Shown: positions 1 to 9,106, numbered from the stretch's first letter. The stretch is DNA of 20,088 nucleotides from Candidatus Poseidoniaceae archaeon (GCA_022425185.1 JAKMFY010000178.1:1-20088); one strand, 5' to 3'. Translations and numbers: made by a program. The notes: generated by a model from the letters alone, not told the origin.

Positions 1-72
1 GTCAAGGACAGGGTCAAGGACAGGGTCAAGGACAGGGTCAAGGACAGGGTCAAGGACAGGGTCAAGGACAAG
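1..72 (+). repeat. 12-bp tandem repeat coding for (Gln-Gly)n
   Basis: The unit GTCAAGGACAGG occurs five times without a mismatch at 1-60, with a sixth degenerate copy at 61-72. The window edge cuts the array, so total copy number is unknown. In the reading frame each unit codes for Gln-Gly-Gln-Gly. The unit is a multiple of three, so copy-number changes would alter protein length and not frame. A looser 9-bp pattern (CAAGGTCAG / CAAGGACAG) continues to about 155. Confidence 0.9.
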
Positions 73-830
73 GTCAAGGTCAGGGACAACAACAAGGTCA
101 GCAAGGTCAGCAAGGACAGCAAGGTCAGCAAGGACAGCAAGGGCAACAGCAAGACAATGGGCAAGGACAGCAGCAACAAGGTGGAGACCAAGGAGGCCAA
201 CAAGGTCAACAAGATAGTCAAGACCAAAACGGTCAGAACCAAAACGGTCAGAACCAACAGCAGCAAGGACAAACCCAGAACGGTCAGCAAGGTCAACAAG
301 GCCAGCAAACCGATCAACAGCAAGGCCAGCAACTTGACAACCAAGACCAAAACGGCGAAAACGACAACGATGGAGACGGCATCCCTGATGACCTCGACAA
401 CGATGACGACAACGACGGATTGGTTGACGACCTCGACGACAACCCGCAAGATCACGACAACGACGGAATTGACGACGCTGAAGACAGCGACGATGATGGC
501 GATGGAATCGATGACGATGAAGAAGTGAACGACAATGATCCTAACACGAACATTTACGATCACGACAACGATGGAATCAGCGATGCTGTTGACCTCGATA
601 TCGACAACGATGGAATCGACAACAGAAATGACGTTGCTGAAGACGGTACCGATCTATCCCGTGACCACGATAACGATGGCATGGACGATGGAGTAGACGA
701 CGATGACGACAACGACAACATTCTTGATGTCGATGAAGCAGACGGCGACTTCGGTAACTACCGCTACGATCACGACAACGATGGAATCTGGGATCTCAGT
801 GCCACCGATGCCGATAACGACGGTCTTTAA
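3..830 (+). CDS. Gln/Gly-rich, TSP3-repeat surface protein (5' end outside window; interrupted by in-frame stop)
   Basis: The frame is open from the first full codon, so the start lies upstream. About the first 110 visible codons are almost only Gln, Gly and Asn, beginning with Gln-Gly dipeptides encoded by a 12-bp tandem repeat. From about nt 360 the protein changes to Asp-rich repeats of the form D-x-D-x-D-G-[ILM]-x-D (for example DHDNDGISD), about nine copies before the stop. This is the pattern of thrombospondin type 3 / EF-loop-like calcium-binding repeats, so an extracellular, Ca2+-stabilised stalk is inferred. The frame meets TAA at 828-830 in the middle of a repeat (ending DADNDGL), and the same frame continues with good repeats to 954-956. 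The ATG at 420 is inside the repeat region and is not a credible start. The N-terminus and any signal peptide cannot be seen. Coding is clear; exact function is unknown. Confidence 0.75.
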   Translation, partial: QGQGQGQGQGQGQGQGQGQGQGQGQGQGQQQGQQGQQGQQGQQGQQGQQQDNGQGQQQQGGDQGGQQGQQDSQDQNGQNQNGQNQQQQGQTQNGQQGQQGQQTDQQQGQQLDNQDQNGENDNDGDGIPDDLDNDDDNDGLVDDLDDNPQDHDNDGIDDAEDSDDDGDGIDDDEEVNDNDPNTNIYDHDNDGISDAVDLDIDNDGIDNRNDVAEDGTDLSRDHDNDGMDDGVDDDDDNDNILDVDEADGDFGNYRYDHDNDGIWDLSATDADNDGL

Positions 831-956
831 GACTGGTTTGAAATCAACGATGGCAACGATCTCACAGGTCAATTTGACCACGACAACGACGCTATCGACG
901 ACCACGTCGATGACGACGATGATGGCGATGGAATCCTCGATTCCCTCGAAGCTTGA
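831..956 (+). pseudogene. In-frame continuation of the TSP3 gene beyond a premature TAA
   Basis: Directly after TAA (828-830) the same frame reads DWFEINDGND, then DHDNDAIDD, DDDDDGDGILDSLEA and a TGA at 954-956. These 41 codons keep the repeat pattern and Asp codon usage of the upstream part, and the hairpin terminator lies 57 nt after the TGA, not after the TAA. The simplest reading is that the original gene ended at 956 and a single base change (for example CAA, GAA, AAA, TAT or TAC to TAA) broke it, or that this is a sequencing or assembly error. Recoding to Sec or Pyl is unlikely because the codon is TAA. There is no start codon or ribosome binding site to translate this piece alone. Confidence 0.7.
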
Positions 957-1013
957 ATACGTTGAACGGATTTATGTCGTAACTCCAATGCAACTTGTAT
1001 TGGACGGCCGGGT

Positions 1014-1051
1014 CTCAGGGGAGTCAGCTCCCCTGAGGCTCCTTTCTTTTT
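1014..1051 (+). terminator. Rho-independent-like hairpin with T-tract
   Basis: CTCAGGGGAG (1014-1023) and CTCCCCTGAG (1028-1037) form a perfect 10-bp stem with loop TCAG. The stem can be lengthened at its base by pairs that include G-T wobbles. A pyrimidine tract ending in five Ts follows (1041-1051). It sits 57 nt after the second stop of the TSP3 gene and before a separate promoter-like element. Archaeal termination usually depends on T-tracts alone, so a bacterial-looking hairpin is somewhat unusual, but the position fits a transcript end. Confidence 0.7.
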
Positions 1052-1101
1052 GATATCCTTTTATTCCGGGTGATACTTTTGGCTCCCAACCACCCATTGT
1101 T

Positions 1102-1109
1102 TTGATATA
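1102..1109 (+). promoter_or_regulatory. Candidate TATA box for the giant surface-protein gene
   Basis: TTGATATA matches 7 of 8 positions of the archaeal TATA consensus TTTAWATA. Initiation about 25 nt downstream would fall near 1130. That leaves a leader of about 16 nt that still contains the GAGGGG ribosome binding site (1136-1141) before ATG 1147. It lies just after the hairpin terminator. No BRE is obvious, and the promoter has not been shown experimentally. Confidence 0.4.
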
Positions 1110-1135
1110 CAGTTCTCTGGTCAGCAACCTGTTAA

Positions 1136-1141
1136 GAGGGG
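1136..1141 (+). promoter_or_regulatory. Shine-Dalgarno site GAGGGG deciding start at 1147
   Basis: GAGGGG lies 5 nt upstream of ATG 1147. This supports 1147 over the in-frame TTG at 1102, which overlaps the probable TATA box and adds no conserved or signal-like sequence. Confidence 0.6.
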
Positions 1142-1146
1142 CTTAC

Positions 1147-4100
1147 ATGCTGAAAATCCGATACAAAAAGAACTCAGAATCAAACATACTCACATCAGTG
1201 ATTTTAGTCATGCTCATGGTTATGAGTACGACACTCGCAATGATGATTCCAACAGAATGGGATGAGTCAGAGACAACAGTTGACGTTGAATACAGCCCTA
1301 TGGAAAGTAGCCCTGCTATGCAATCAATGAATCAAGCAGGTCAAGGTAGTTACGACGGCGTTACAACATTCAATGACGATAATGTCCACCCCTCTCTCAG
1401 TGACATTATGTGGGCAGATACCGGCATTGCATCTGGAGTAATCAATGACATTACTGCTGTTGAAGCAATGATGTCTTCGAATAATTTCCTCGTAGAAGAA
1501 TCTAACCGCGACGATCACGATAACGATGGTATCAGCGATTTGTACGATCTTGATGACGATAACGACGGAATCTATGACCTTCTGGAACGTTTCGACGGTT
1601 GTTTCGGAACAGACCCATTCGATCACGATAACGATGGTATCTCTGATGCAGATGACTGGGATGACGATAACGACGGAATTCTCGAAGGACCTCTTGACAT
1701 CGCCGCTCTTGAAGCCCAAGGACTTGATCCCCTCAATGTTAGTACTCACCGTTACTTGCCTGCTGATACAATTCATCCATGGACTGGTACCCAAGTTGGT
1801 GCCTTTTATCTTGCTGACCAGAGCCCATTTGACCACGATAACGATGGCGTAACAGACGAAGACACAGATGGATCTGGGGCAGGACGATTCGATGAAGATG
1901 ACGATAACGATGGCCGTATTGACCAATTTACATGGCCATGTGATTTCGATAATGACGGCGTAAGAGACTACTTTGACGAGGATGATGATGACGATGGTGT
2001 CTTAGACGTTGAAGATTCAAACCCGTATGATGCAACCATTACAACATCCCACACTCAAGCAGGCAATCTTTTCGCAGCCCCAACAGTATGGGACTTCATT
2101 GATTACCGCGACTACTCTGGTGGCGTGAACTACGTTACATGGGAAGCTGCAAGAGTAGATGCAAACGACGAGTTTGATTATGCGGGCGGAACAACTGGTG
2201 ACGGTGCAGCAGGTACGCCCTCATTCACAGACATCATCGACGGAGATCTTGACGGCGACGGAATTCCAAACTTCATCGATCCCGATAACGACAATGATGG
2301 AACTCCTGACTCAGCAGATACTGACGACGATAACGATCTTATTCTCGACATGTTTGACCCAGACGACGACAACGACGGGATTCCAGATGTTTGTGTGAAC
2401 GTTGATTTCAACAACGATGGCCTAAGCGATTATACTTGGACGGACAGGTCACCTTACGAAACACCTGGTGGAAACACCGATGGTAAAGCTGGAGTAGATT
2501 GTGAACTTGATTATGATCAGGACCTTGACGATGATCGCCTTCGTCCATTCGACCAAAATTACAACGCGGTCTATGATTGGCTCGACCCAGATATGGGTGG
2601 TACGACATCACCTGATAATCTTGGAAACGTATTGGTAAGTGGAGACGCTACAAACTTTGAGTACGATACAGACGACGACAATATCGATAACGAGAATGAC
2701 AGTTTCCCTCTCGACAAGGCATCAGACGTTATTGCTTGGAACTGTCCAACAGCAGCCAATCCAAACCCAACTAATCCAGATCCACGATGTCAAACACGCC
2801 GTGCATCTTTCTCCCAATTCAATGACTGGGACGGCGATGGTATACTCAACTGGGAAGACGTTGATGATGATAATGACGGAATTATCGATATGCTCGATAT
2901 TGATTGGGACTGCGATCTTGACAATGATGGAGACCTTCACGCTATCAACGGTGCATTGTATCGGGATGACGGACCAAACTCGGTGGATTCAGATATCGAC
3001 GGAGACGGCTTAGAAAATGACATTGACTGGGATGATGACAATGACGGCCTTTCTGATTTGTTTGACCCAGATGATGGCAACTGTGGCTTGGTTGATTCAG
3101 ATCTCAGTGATGCTTTCCAGCAACCAGCATACCCTGTAGGCGACGGGGGCTCTCTCACTGGTGGAGCAGATAACCAAGATTATGCTACAAACGCAGACTC
3201 CTATTGGGCTATGGTTTTCCTACACAACCCATTCTCCGAGATGATGCTCGATTACAATGGATATGACGGAACAACTAACCCAGTAACGCCGGGAACAATC
3301 CCTGAATTCTACTGGTTCCTCTTCTCCCGCTGGTCTTCTTACAATGGTGGAAACGAATGGGATATCGACAGTGATGGCGACTCTCTTGTCAACGGTCTGG
3401 ACATTGACCAAGACGGAGACGGACTTCCTGATTGGTGGGATCAAGATGAAGGAAACGACGGAATTCTAGACGTTAACGACGTGAAGATGGGTGGTTCGTT
3501 CAACATGACAACATGTGGAATAACTGTAGGAAACCTTGGCCAAGGCTTCGTGTGCGGATATGCCTATGCTATCGCTTACCAAATGCCGCTAAACGGTGTC
3601 AATGCCCAATTCGGCCTTCCATATTCAACACGTCCAGATGCAGTCATCGACCAAGGAGCGACTGCTGGTGGAGCCTCTGGCAACTGGTCTTGTACTCCAG
3701 GGGCACAAGGTGGCTGCTGGCATTACGACTTCGGTGGAGACGGCAATACAGATTCTGCAATAACCTATCTCCAAATGCAAAACAACCGTGACTCCTTCGT
3801 TACATGGATGGGCCTTTCCACAGGTATTTGGCAATGGAACTCAGACAATGGTCCTGAAGCAGATTTCCCTGATGAACTCGGGGCTGACTTACTCCAAAAC
3901 GATGTTGACGGCGATATTGACGGCGATTTCTACAACAATTCAATCGACCTTGACGATGATTATGACTCAGTTTTCGATTGGTTTGACGTCGATGATGATA
4001 ACGATGGTGTATGGGATTATTTCGAAATAGATTCAAACGATGATCTTGACGATGACTCAGGCCAAGAAAACGGAAATTTCTTCTCAGGCACAAATTGTGT

Positions 4101-7100
4101 TGACAACGACGATGACGGTAACGATGCAGACGCCGATGATGATGGCTTCTACCAAGCCGTATGGGATCGTGGTGACATGACCCTTGGCCTCATTCAACCT
4201 AAGGTATACGACGTTGACAACGACAACGACGGTGTACCAGACGGAGAAGATGTAGATGATGACAACAACGGAATCCTTGATGTTGACCAAGAACTCATTG
4301 CAGGATGTTTCTGGGGCGAGGAACAATCAACATGGGACCACGACAATGATGGAATTGTTAACTGGGCAGATGATGATTGGGATGGTGACGGAATCAGCAA
4401 CACCGTGGAATTACAAATTTCGTTAACTCAAGCATTCGACCATGATAACGATGGTGACAGAGATGACATCGATGTTGATGATGATCAGGACGGAATGCAT
4501 GACGAAGACGAGGTTATGTTATGGCCTGAGCGATTCCAACGAAATTCTACAAATCCATGGGATCACGATGATTTCGGCAGTGGTGAAGCACTTGCAAACC
4601 CAACAGATCCCTCCACAGGTCCAGACGTAATCGACGAAGATGATGACAATGATACGAGAGCAGACGCAGATTGGGATCATTTGGAAGAAGGCTTCTCATC
4701 CGATCCATGTTATGCAGGAGCTCTTTCTTCAGATTGGGACTCCGACAACGACTGTACACTTGATGAAGATGACAAGGCACCTACATTCATCACTCTAGAC
4801 ATGCCAGGGAATCTATGGATGGATGCTCAGAGCCCTGCAATCTTCAGCGGTGTTGTTACATGGGTCAATCCAATTACACTCGCTCAGGAAAATGCAAGCA
4901 ATATGCCTGTCCAAGTTCATATTGAATGGGCTGCCAACGGAACTACTGCAATCGAGACAACAAATATTCTCACCGGACAAGATGGCCGTTTCTCAGTAGG
5001 CCAGTTCCTCTATCCAGAGGACATCGTCGTAGGCGATAGCACGACCTACAAGGTCTATGCTGTTGTAACAGAAATGTTTGCTTTCAACGGTGCTACTTCA
5101 GCTGATTATTTGGTTGGTGTTGAGTCGAATATGACCATTGATCCAAGCAGTAACAACTGGGAGTTCTTCAGAAGTGATGAACAACAGTTATGGTTAGAAT
5201 TTTATTCCTATTACACTGCTGACTATCAGCGTGGAATCTATTCAAATCCGATCCCATATGCTCCAGTAACATTCTCGTTCTATGGCGGACTGTTTGGTAA
5301 CCTCACAGAGCCGACGAACTTTACCAATTTTGACGGACTTGGCTATCGTGCCAACTCCAACGGATTGACCTCAGTTTCATTCGAACAACTTGGAGGCGCG
5401 ACTGGTGTTTGGAAGCAAGTACAGTTCAACTCTACGATGGATAACGGAGCAGGTGTAGCACCTGGTGGTCTTGAAGAAATCATCTGGAATAATAACACAA
5501 AGGTTCACGATATTGTTCAGGATTCAGCTGGCCTATCAGCTCAGTATGAGCGTGTCAATACGAGTTTGCCAGCAGGTGACTACAGTTATATCGGACGCGT
5601 TCAACCTGATCTCGCCACAGAATACCCATTCCCATTCTTACACGGGGATGAGGATGAACCTCGTTCAATGCGTGTTATGCACAGAATGAACATCGCGGGT
5701 ACAATGACGCTTGAAGGAACACAACCAATTTCATTCTTCGATGCAACAATCAACAACGGCGATGGAACATTCGGTAACTGGAGATACATGTATCACGGCC
5801 CTGCACTTACTGCAGCCGGAATTGATTACAACGAAGTGTCAGCTTACAAGGCCTACAGCACACTTTGGGATGGCAATGACGCCTCTCTAACAGGACAAGC
5901 AGTCAGCATTATTGATTTCGTTGATGTCAACGCAACACATTGGTTCATCACCCTTGTTAACGGCGGAGATTCAAATCTTCCTCCATGTGGACAAGTTGAT
6001 CCAAGCGACCCGGATAGCCCAGTACGTTGTGAGATTGTACCAGAAATGGATACAGGCACATCTCTTGGACTCTCAGGTGATGTTTCAAACAGAACTGAAG
6101 TTCCCTGGACAATTGATCCAATTGCAGTTCAACTTGACAGAGACCGCAACGGTATCTTTAGCAGTGGTGGAGAAACCCAATTCACTCAAACACCGAAGTG
6201 TAAAGATGCACTTGGAAACGACATCCTCATGGTCATTCAAGGTGACATAACAGAATGTGAGACGAAAGGTGGAACAGAAGCAGTATATGATTACAACTTC
6301 ACCTGGGAAAGCCAATTCGCATCTGGTACTTACGGAATGCGCGTCGACTTTACCAACTCAGCATACTACTTCACAGGTAATTCCTCAAATCTTGCAACCA
6401 CTGGTGCTTACATTAACGTAACAGTCATCGGTACAACCGACTTCGAATTGACTTCAATTCCACGTTTGTATCGTAACACGAACACGTCAATACAAGCTCG
6501 ATTGATCGACAATTCACTACAACCTGTCCGAGAAGCACCGGTTAACTATACTTGGTCATTCGACGGTCGAACTGAAACAAGCTATACCGACACAAACGGC
6601 TTCTTTGAAATGCCATTCAACATCACTTCAGATGACGACCTAGGCTCATTCACACTGACGTTTGATTATGAAGGGACATCGTTACTCAAACCAAGCAACG
6701 CAGTCCAACAGGTATGGGTTGTTTCACGAACCTTCGTTTCAGTAATTTCGACAGACGACAATAGACGCCAGTCTGGAGATTTGTGGGACTTTACGGCTCA
6801 AGTGAAAGATGATAACAAGACGTTTGAATACGATTCGGGCGGACGTGATCTTGATGGTACTACTGCACCAAACGGTGGTCTTGTAGACGTTATCTTTGAG
6901 GGAACTGACTTCGACAACGTTCAACACCGTCAAGTCATTGCTACACTCTCTCCATCTGCGGGTGTAATTTCGTTACCAGAAACTCAACCAGACAATGCTC
7001 ATCTTTGTTACTATGATGGAAATGGCGATGGATTCGCTGACCGTGATCTTAACCAGAACGGTGTTCTGGAACGATTGGAAAGTGTTGGTTGTTTGAAGGC

Positions 7101-9087
7101 GGACATCAGTCCACTGAATCCAATCAATCTCAGGGAAGATCCTGAATCTTTCTTACCAGACGGATTCGGACCAGTCAATGTCATTCTTCGATTCGAAGAA
7201 TCGTTGCCAAACGAAGGCTGTGAGAGTCTTGATGCAAGTTACCTTGGACTACAAGGGCAATGGGATCCATGTGCGAATGTACCTGGAAACAACCATTTCC
7301 GGACGGTTATGACCTACAACGCAAATGGATTTTCTCTTATTGGAAGGACCCTCCTATCGGTTGATGACCAGATTGTTTACACAAGCGAAATTGACCCGGT
7401 TACAGGACTTGTTGTTCCTAAGCCAATGGTTGTCACAGGACAGTTGAAAGATGAACTCGGAACCAATCTAACCGACCGTACAATTCGTGTGAGTTATGAG
7501 ATGGTAAACGGTCAAAGCGGCCCAGTGAATTGTAATGCTGGCGTTACTGACGGCGATGGATTCTACTCTATATCCTGCCCACTTTCCGATGCAACTGCTG
7601 GTAAGACGAAGGTTACAGTCTCGTATTCTTCGTATGATAACAACGATGCATTCCGCTACGACAACAAGACAGTTCAAACAGAATTCGATGTATTTTCAAA
7701 TTCAACACTCGCGATCAACGAAGTTGGGCCATTCAAGTCCAGTGTCGACACATTGACAGTTGATGGAATACCTTACCCAGTTCTTTACTTGAAGGAATCA
7801 TTCCACGTCGATGCATTGCTCAGCCAGAGTAACGGACGTTCAGTTGGTGGAAAGTGTTTGAACATCTATCTCGACCCTGAAGAAAATATTCGACCGATTG
7901 CAACAATTCGCACAAGCGATATTGATGGAACCGCAGAATGGTTTAGTGGAGATCCTCTCCAAAATCCAACACTGCGTGGTGTCGAATTAACCGGTGGTAA
8001 GAAAGAAGGATTCAGAACTCTACGAGTTGCCTTTGAGCCTGACTTCAACATCCCTGGTGGTTGTGACAGAGACATAGAGAATGTTCTCAATGGTTCATTC
8101 GCTGAACTGGATGTATTGGTTCGTTCTCGCGTCGACATGCGCGTTGAAACGACATGGTACAGAGGCGGCGAAGCTGGTGTTCCAGATGACACGCTCATCC
8201 TCGGTGAAGTAGCGTTACTGCGTGACAGAATTGACGTTGCAATCGAGGGTGAAGAGATTCAATTCATTGCTCAATATCGAAACGAAACCGGTGCATGGAC
8301 AACAATGCCTGGTTTGTTGGATAGTCCTAGTACCAAAACAACAGAACAAGGAATTGCTCGATTTGAGTGGAACTTCAGTGGACGCTCATGCGACGGGTCT
8401 GAGTGTACTGGCGAATGGCAAGTCATTGCTGTCTATTCCGGAAGCACTAATTTCCAAGCATCCCAGAACAACATCACTTTCGCTGTAGATTACAAAGAAG
8501 GCGTTAGCGAGGAAAAGGCTGGCTTCTTCTCTCCAGAGAATTTGATGGCGTATGGAATTGTCCTGATGGCCTTGCTTGTTGCTAGTGCACTGTACTATCG
8601 CCGAGCAATGAGCCGGAGACAAGTACAGTCTCTGCGTGGTATTCTCACAGATACGATGATGCAATTAGAAGCGAGTAACGAATACATCAAGATCATCTTC
8701 GATTGTTACAAGAATCTCGTCAAGCACTTCCGTAAGTACGGCTTCATGAAGAAGGTTTACGAAACAACTCGTGAATTCGAAGCAGCAGTTCGTGCAGCGT
8801 TCAACATGGTACCTCCGCAACAACTCGACGGTTTCCTCACTATCTTCGAAGAGGCACGTTATTCCGACCATAACATCGGAGTCATGCAACGTGACCAGGC
8901 CATTTCAACGCTCGGTGCTATCACCACTTCGATCACCGCCGCTCTTGGCGAGGACTCGTTAGTGAAGCGATACGAAGGCACTGGTTTGTACGATAAGCAA
9001 ACCAAGGCTGGAGAATTTGTTGCTGCTGATGGAACAACACGTCAAGCAGGAATCGTTGAAGGCGAATCGACCGACTTCAAGATTTGA
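1147..9087 (+). CDS. Giant TSP3-repeat / beta-sandwich surface protein with TM anchor and cytoplasmic DUF4129-like domain
   Basis: The protein is about 2646 aa from ATG 1147. Residues 1-35 are a basic start plus a hydrophobic stretch (ILTSVILVMLMVMSTTLAMM), a signal peptide or anchor. Residues about 122-1212 hold roughly 35 Asp-rich TSP3-like repeats (DDDNDGI, DHDNDG, DWDGDG), broken by Trp/Tyr- or Cys-containing inserts, the largest at about 779-918. Residues about 1215-2460 are beta-sandwich sequence with several G-x-[FA] turns such as TDTNGFFEMPF and TDGDGFYSISC, resembling carboxypeptidase-regulatory/Ig-like domains. A single transmembrane helix follows at about 2465-2486, then about 160 cytoplasmic residues. 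These include IIFDCYKNLVKHFRKYGF, a T-x-x-EF segment and LTIFEEARYSDH, a pattern I recognise as DUF4129-like. Predicted topology is outside stalk, one helix, inside domain. Role in adhesion, Ca2+ sensing or envelope structure is inference. The gene is alone between a hairpin terminator and a 51-nt gap. Confidence 0.9.
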   Translation: MLKIRYKKNSESNILTSVILVMLMVMSTTLAMMIPTEWDESETTVDVEYSPMESSPAMQSMNQAGQGSYDGVTTFNDDNVHPSLSDIMWADTGIASGVINDITAVEAMMSSNNFLVEESNRDDHDNDGISDLYDLDDDNDGIYDLLERFDGCFGTDPFDHDNDGISDADDWDDDNDGILEGPLDIAALEAQGLDPLNVSTHRYLPADTIHPWTGTQVGAFYLADQSPFDHDNDGVTDEDTDGSGAGRFDEDDDNDGRIDQFTWPCDFDNDGVRDYFDEDDDDDGVLDVEDSNPYDATITTSHTQAGNLFAAPTVWDFIDYRDYSGGVNYVTWEAARVDANDEFDYAGGTTGDGAAGTPSFTDIIDGDLDGDGIPNFIDPDNDNDGTPDSADTDDDNDLILDMFDPDDDNDGIPDVCVNVDFNNDGLSDYTWTDRSPYETPGGNTDGKAGVDCELDYDQDLDDDRLRPFDQNYNAVYDWLDPDMGGTTSPDNLGNVLVSGDATNFEYDTDDDNIDNENDSFPLDKASDVIAWNCPTAANPNPTNPDPRCQTRRASFSQFNDWDGDGILNWEDVDDDNDGIIDMLDIDWDCDLDNDGDLHAINGALYRDDGPNSVDSDIDGDGLENDIDWDDDNDGLSDLFDPDDGNCGLVDSDLSDAFQQPAYPVGDGGSLTGGADNQDYATNADSYWAMVFLHNPFSEMMLDYNGYDGTTNPVTPGTIPEFYWFLFSRWSSYNGGNEWDIDSDGDSLVNGLDIDQDGDGLPDWWDQDEGNDGILDVNDVKMGGSFNMTTCGITVGNLGQGFVCGYAYAIAYQMPLNGVNAQFGLPYSTRPDAVIDQGATAGGASGNWSCTPGAQGGCWHYDFGGDGNTDSAITYLQMQNNRDSFVTWMGLSTGIWQWNSDNGPEADFPDELGADLLQNDVDGDIDGDFYNNSIDLDDDYDSVFDWFDVDDDNDGVWDYFEIDSNDDLDDDSGQENGNFFSGTNCVDNDDDGNDADADDDGFYQAVWDRGDMTLGLIQPKVYDVDNDNDGVPDGEDVDDDNNGILDVDQELIAGCFWGEEQSTWDHDNDGIVNWADDDWDGDGISNTVELQISLTQAFDHDNDGDRDDIDVDDDQDGMHDEDEVMLWPERFQRNSTNPWDHDDFGSGEALANPTDPSTGPDVIDEDDDNDTRADADWDHLEEGFSSDPCYAGALSSDWDSDNDCTLDEDDKAPTFITLDMPGNLWMDAQSPAIFSGVVTWVNPITLAQENASNMPVQVHIEWAANGTTAIETTNILTGQDGRFSVGQFLYPEDIVVGDSTTYKVYAVVTEMFAFNGATSADYLVGVESNMTIDPSSNNWEFFRSDEQQLWLEFYSYYTADYQRGIYSNPIPYAPVTFSFYGGLFGNLTEPTNFTNFDGLGYRANSNGLTSVSFEQLGGATGVWKQVQFNSTMDNGAGVAPGGLEEIIWNNNTKVHDIVQDSAGLSAQYERVNTSLPAGDYSYIGRVQPDLATEYPFPFLHGDEDEPRSMRVMHRMNIAGTMTLEGTQPISFFDATINNGDGTFGNWRYMYHGPALTAAGIDYNEVSAYKAYSTLWDGNDASLTGQAVSIIDFVDVNATHWFITLVNGGDSNLPPCGQVDPSDPDSPVRCEIVPEMDTGTSLGLSGDVSNRTEVPWTIDPIAVQLDRDRNGIFSSGGETQFTQTPKCKDALGNDILMVIQGDITECETKGGTEAVYDYNFTWESQFASGTYGMRVDFTNSAYYFTGNSSNLATTGAYINVTVIGTTDFELTSIPRLYRNTNTSIQARLIDNSLQPVREAPVNYTWSFDGRTETSYTDTNGFFEMPFNITSDDDLGSFTLTFDYEGTSLLKPSNAVQQVWVVSRTFVSVISTDDNRRQSGDLWDFTAQVKDDNKTFEYDSGGRDLDGTTAPNGGLVDVIFEGTDFDNVQHRQVIATLSPSAGVISLPETQPDNAHLCYYDGNGDGFADRDLNQNGVLERLESVGCLKADISPLNPINLREDPESFLPDGFGPVNVILRFEESLPNEGCESLDASYLGLQGQWDPCANVPGNNHFRTVMTYNANGFSLIGRTLLSVDDQIVYTSEIDPVTGLVVPKPMVVTGQLKDELGTNLTDRTIRVSYEMVNGQSGPVNCNAGVTDGDGFYSISCPLSDATAGKTKVTVSYSSYDNNDAFRYDNKTVQTEFDVFSNSTLAINEVGPFKSSVDTLTVDGIPYPVLYLKESFHVDALLSQSNGRSVGGKCLNIYLDPEENIRPIATIRTSDIDGTAEWFSGDPLQNPTLRGVELTGGKKEGFRTLRVAFEPDFNIPGGCDRDIENVLNGSFAELDVLVRSRVDMRVETTWYRGGEAGVPDDTLILGEVALLRDRIDVAIEGEEIQFIAQYRNETGAWTTMPGLLDSPSTKTTEQGIARFEWNFSGRSCDGSECTGEWQVIAVYSGSTNFQASQNNITFAVDYKEGVSEEKAGFFSPENLMAYGIVLMALLVASALYYRRAMSRRQVQSLRGILTDTMMQLEASNEYIKIIFDCYKNLVKHFRKYGFMKKVYETTREFEAAVRAAFNMVPPQQLDGFLTIFEEARYSDHNIGVMQRDQAISTLGAITTSITAALGEDSLVKRYEGTGLYDKQTKAGEFVAADGTTRQAGIVEGESTDFKI

Positions 9088-9106
9088 AGCGTGAACGAAC
9101 CCCTAC

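Noticed and set aside
1..155. A CRISPR-like array
   Set aside because: The repeat unit is 12 bp without unique spacers and is in frame with a coding sequence.
420..830. A separate complete gene starting at ATG 420
   Set aside because: The frame is open without a break to the window start and ATG 420 falls inside a TSP3 repeat, so it is an internal Met-like codon and not a start.
1324..4400. Several Val/Ile-rich frames on the minus strand and Thr/Met-rich frames on the plus strand
   Set aside because: They are reflections of the Asp-codon-rich repeats (GAT/GAC read in other frames give Ile/Val, Met/Thr) and not real proteins.
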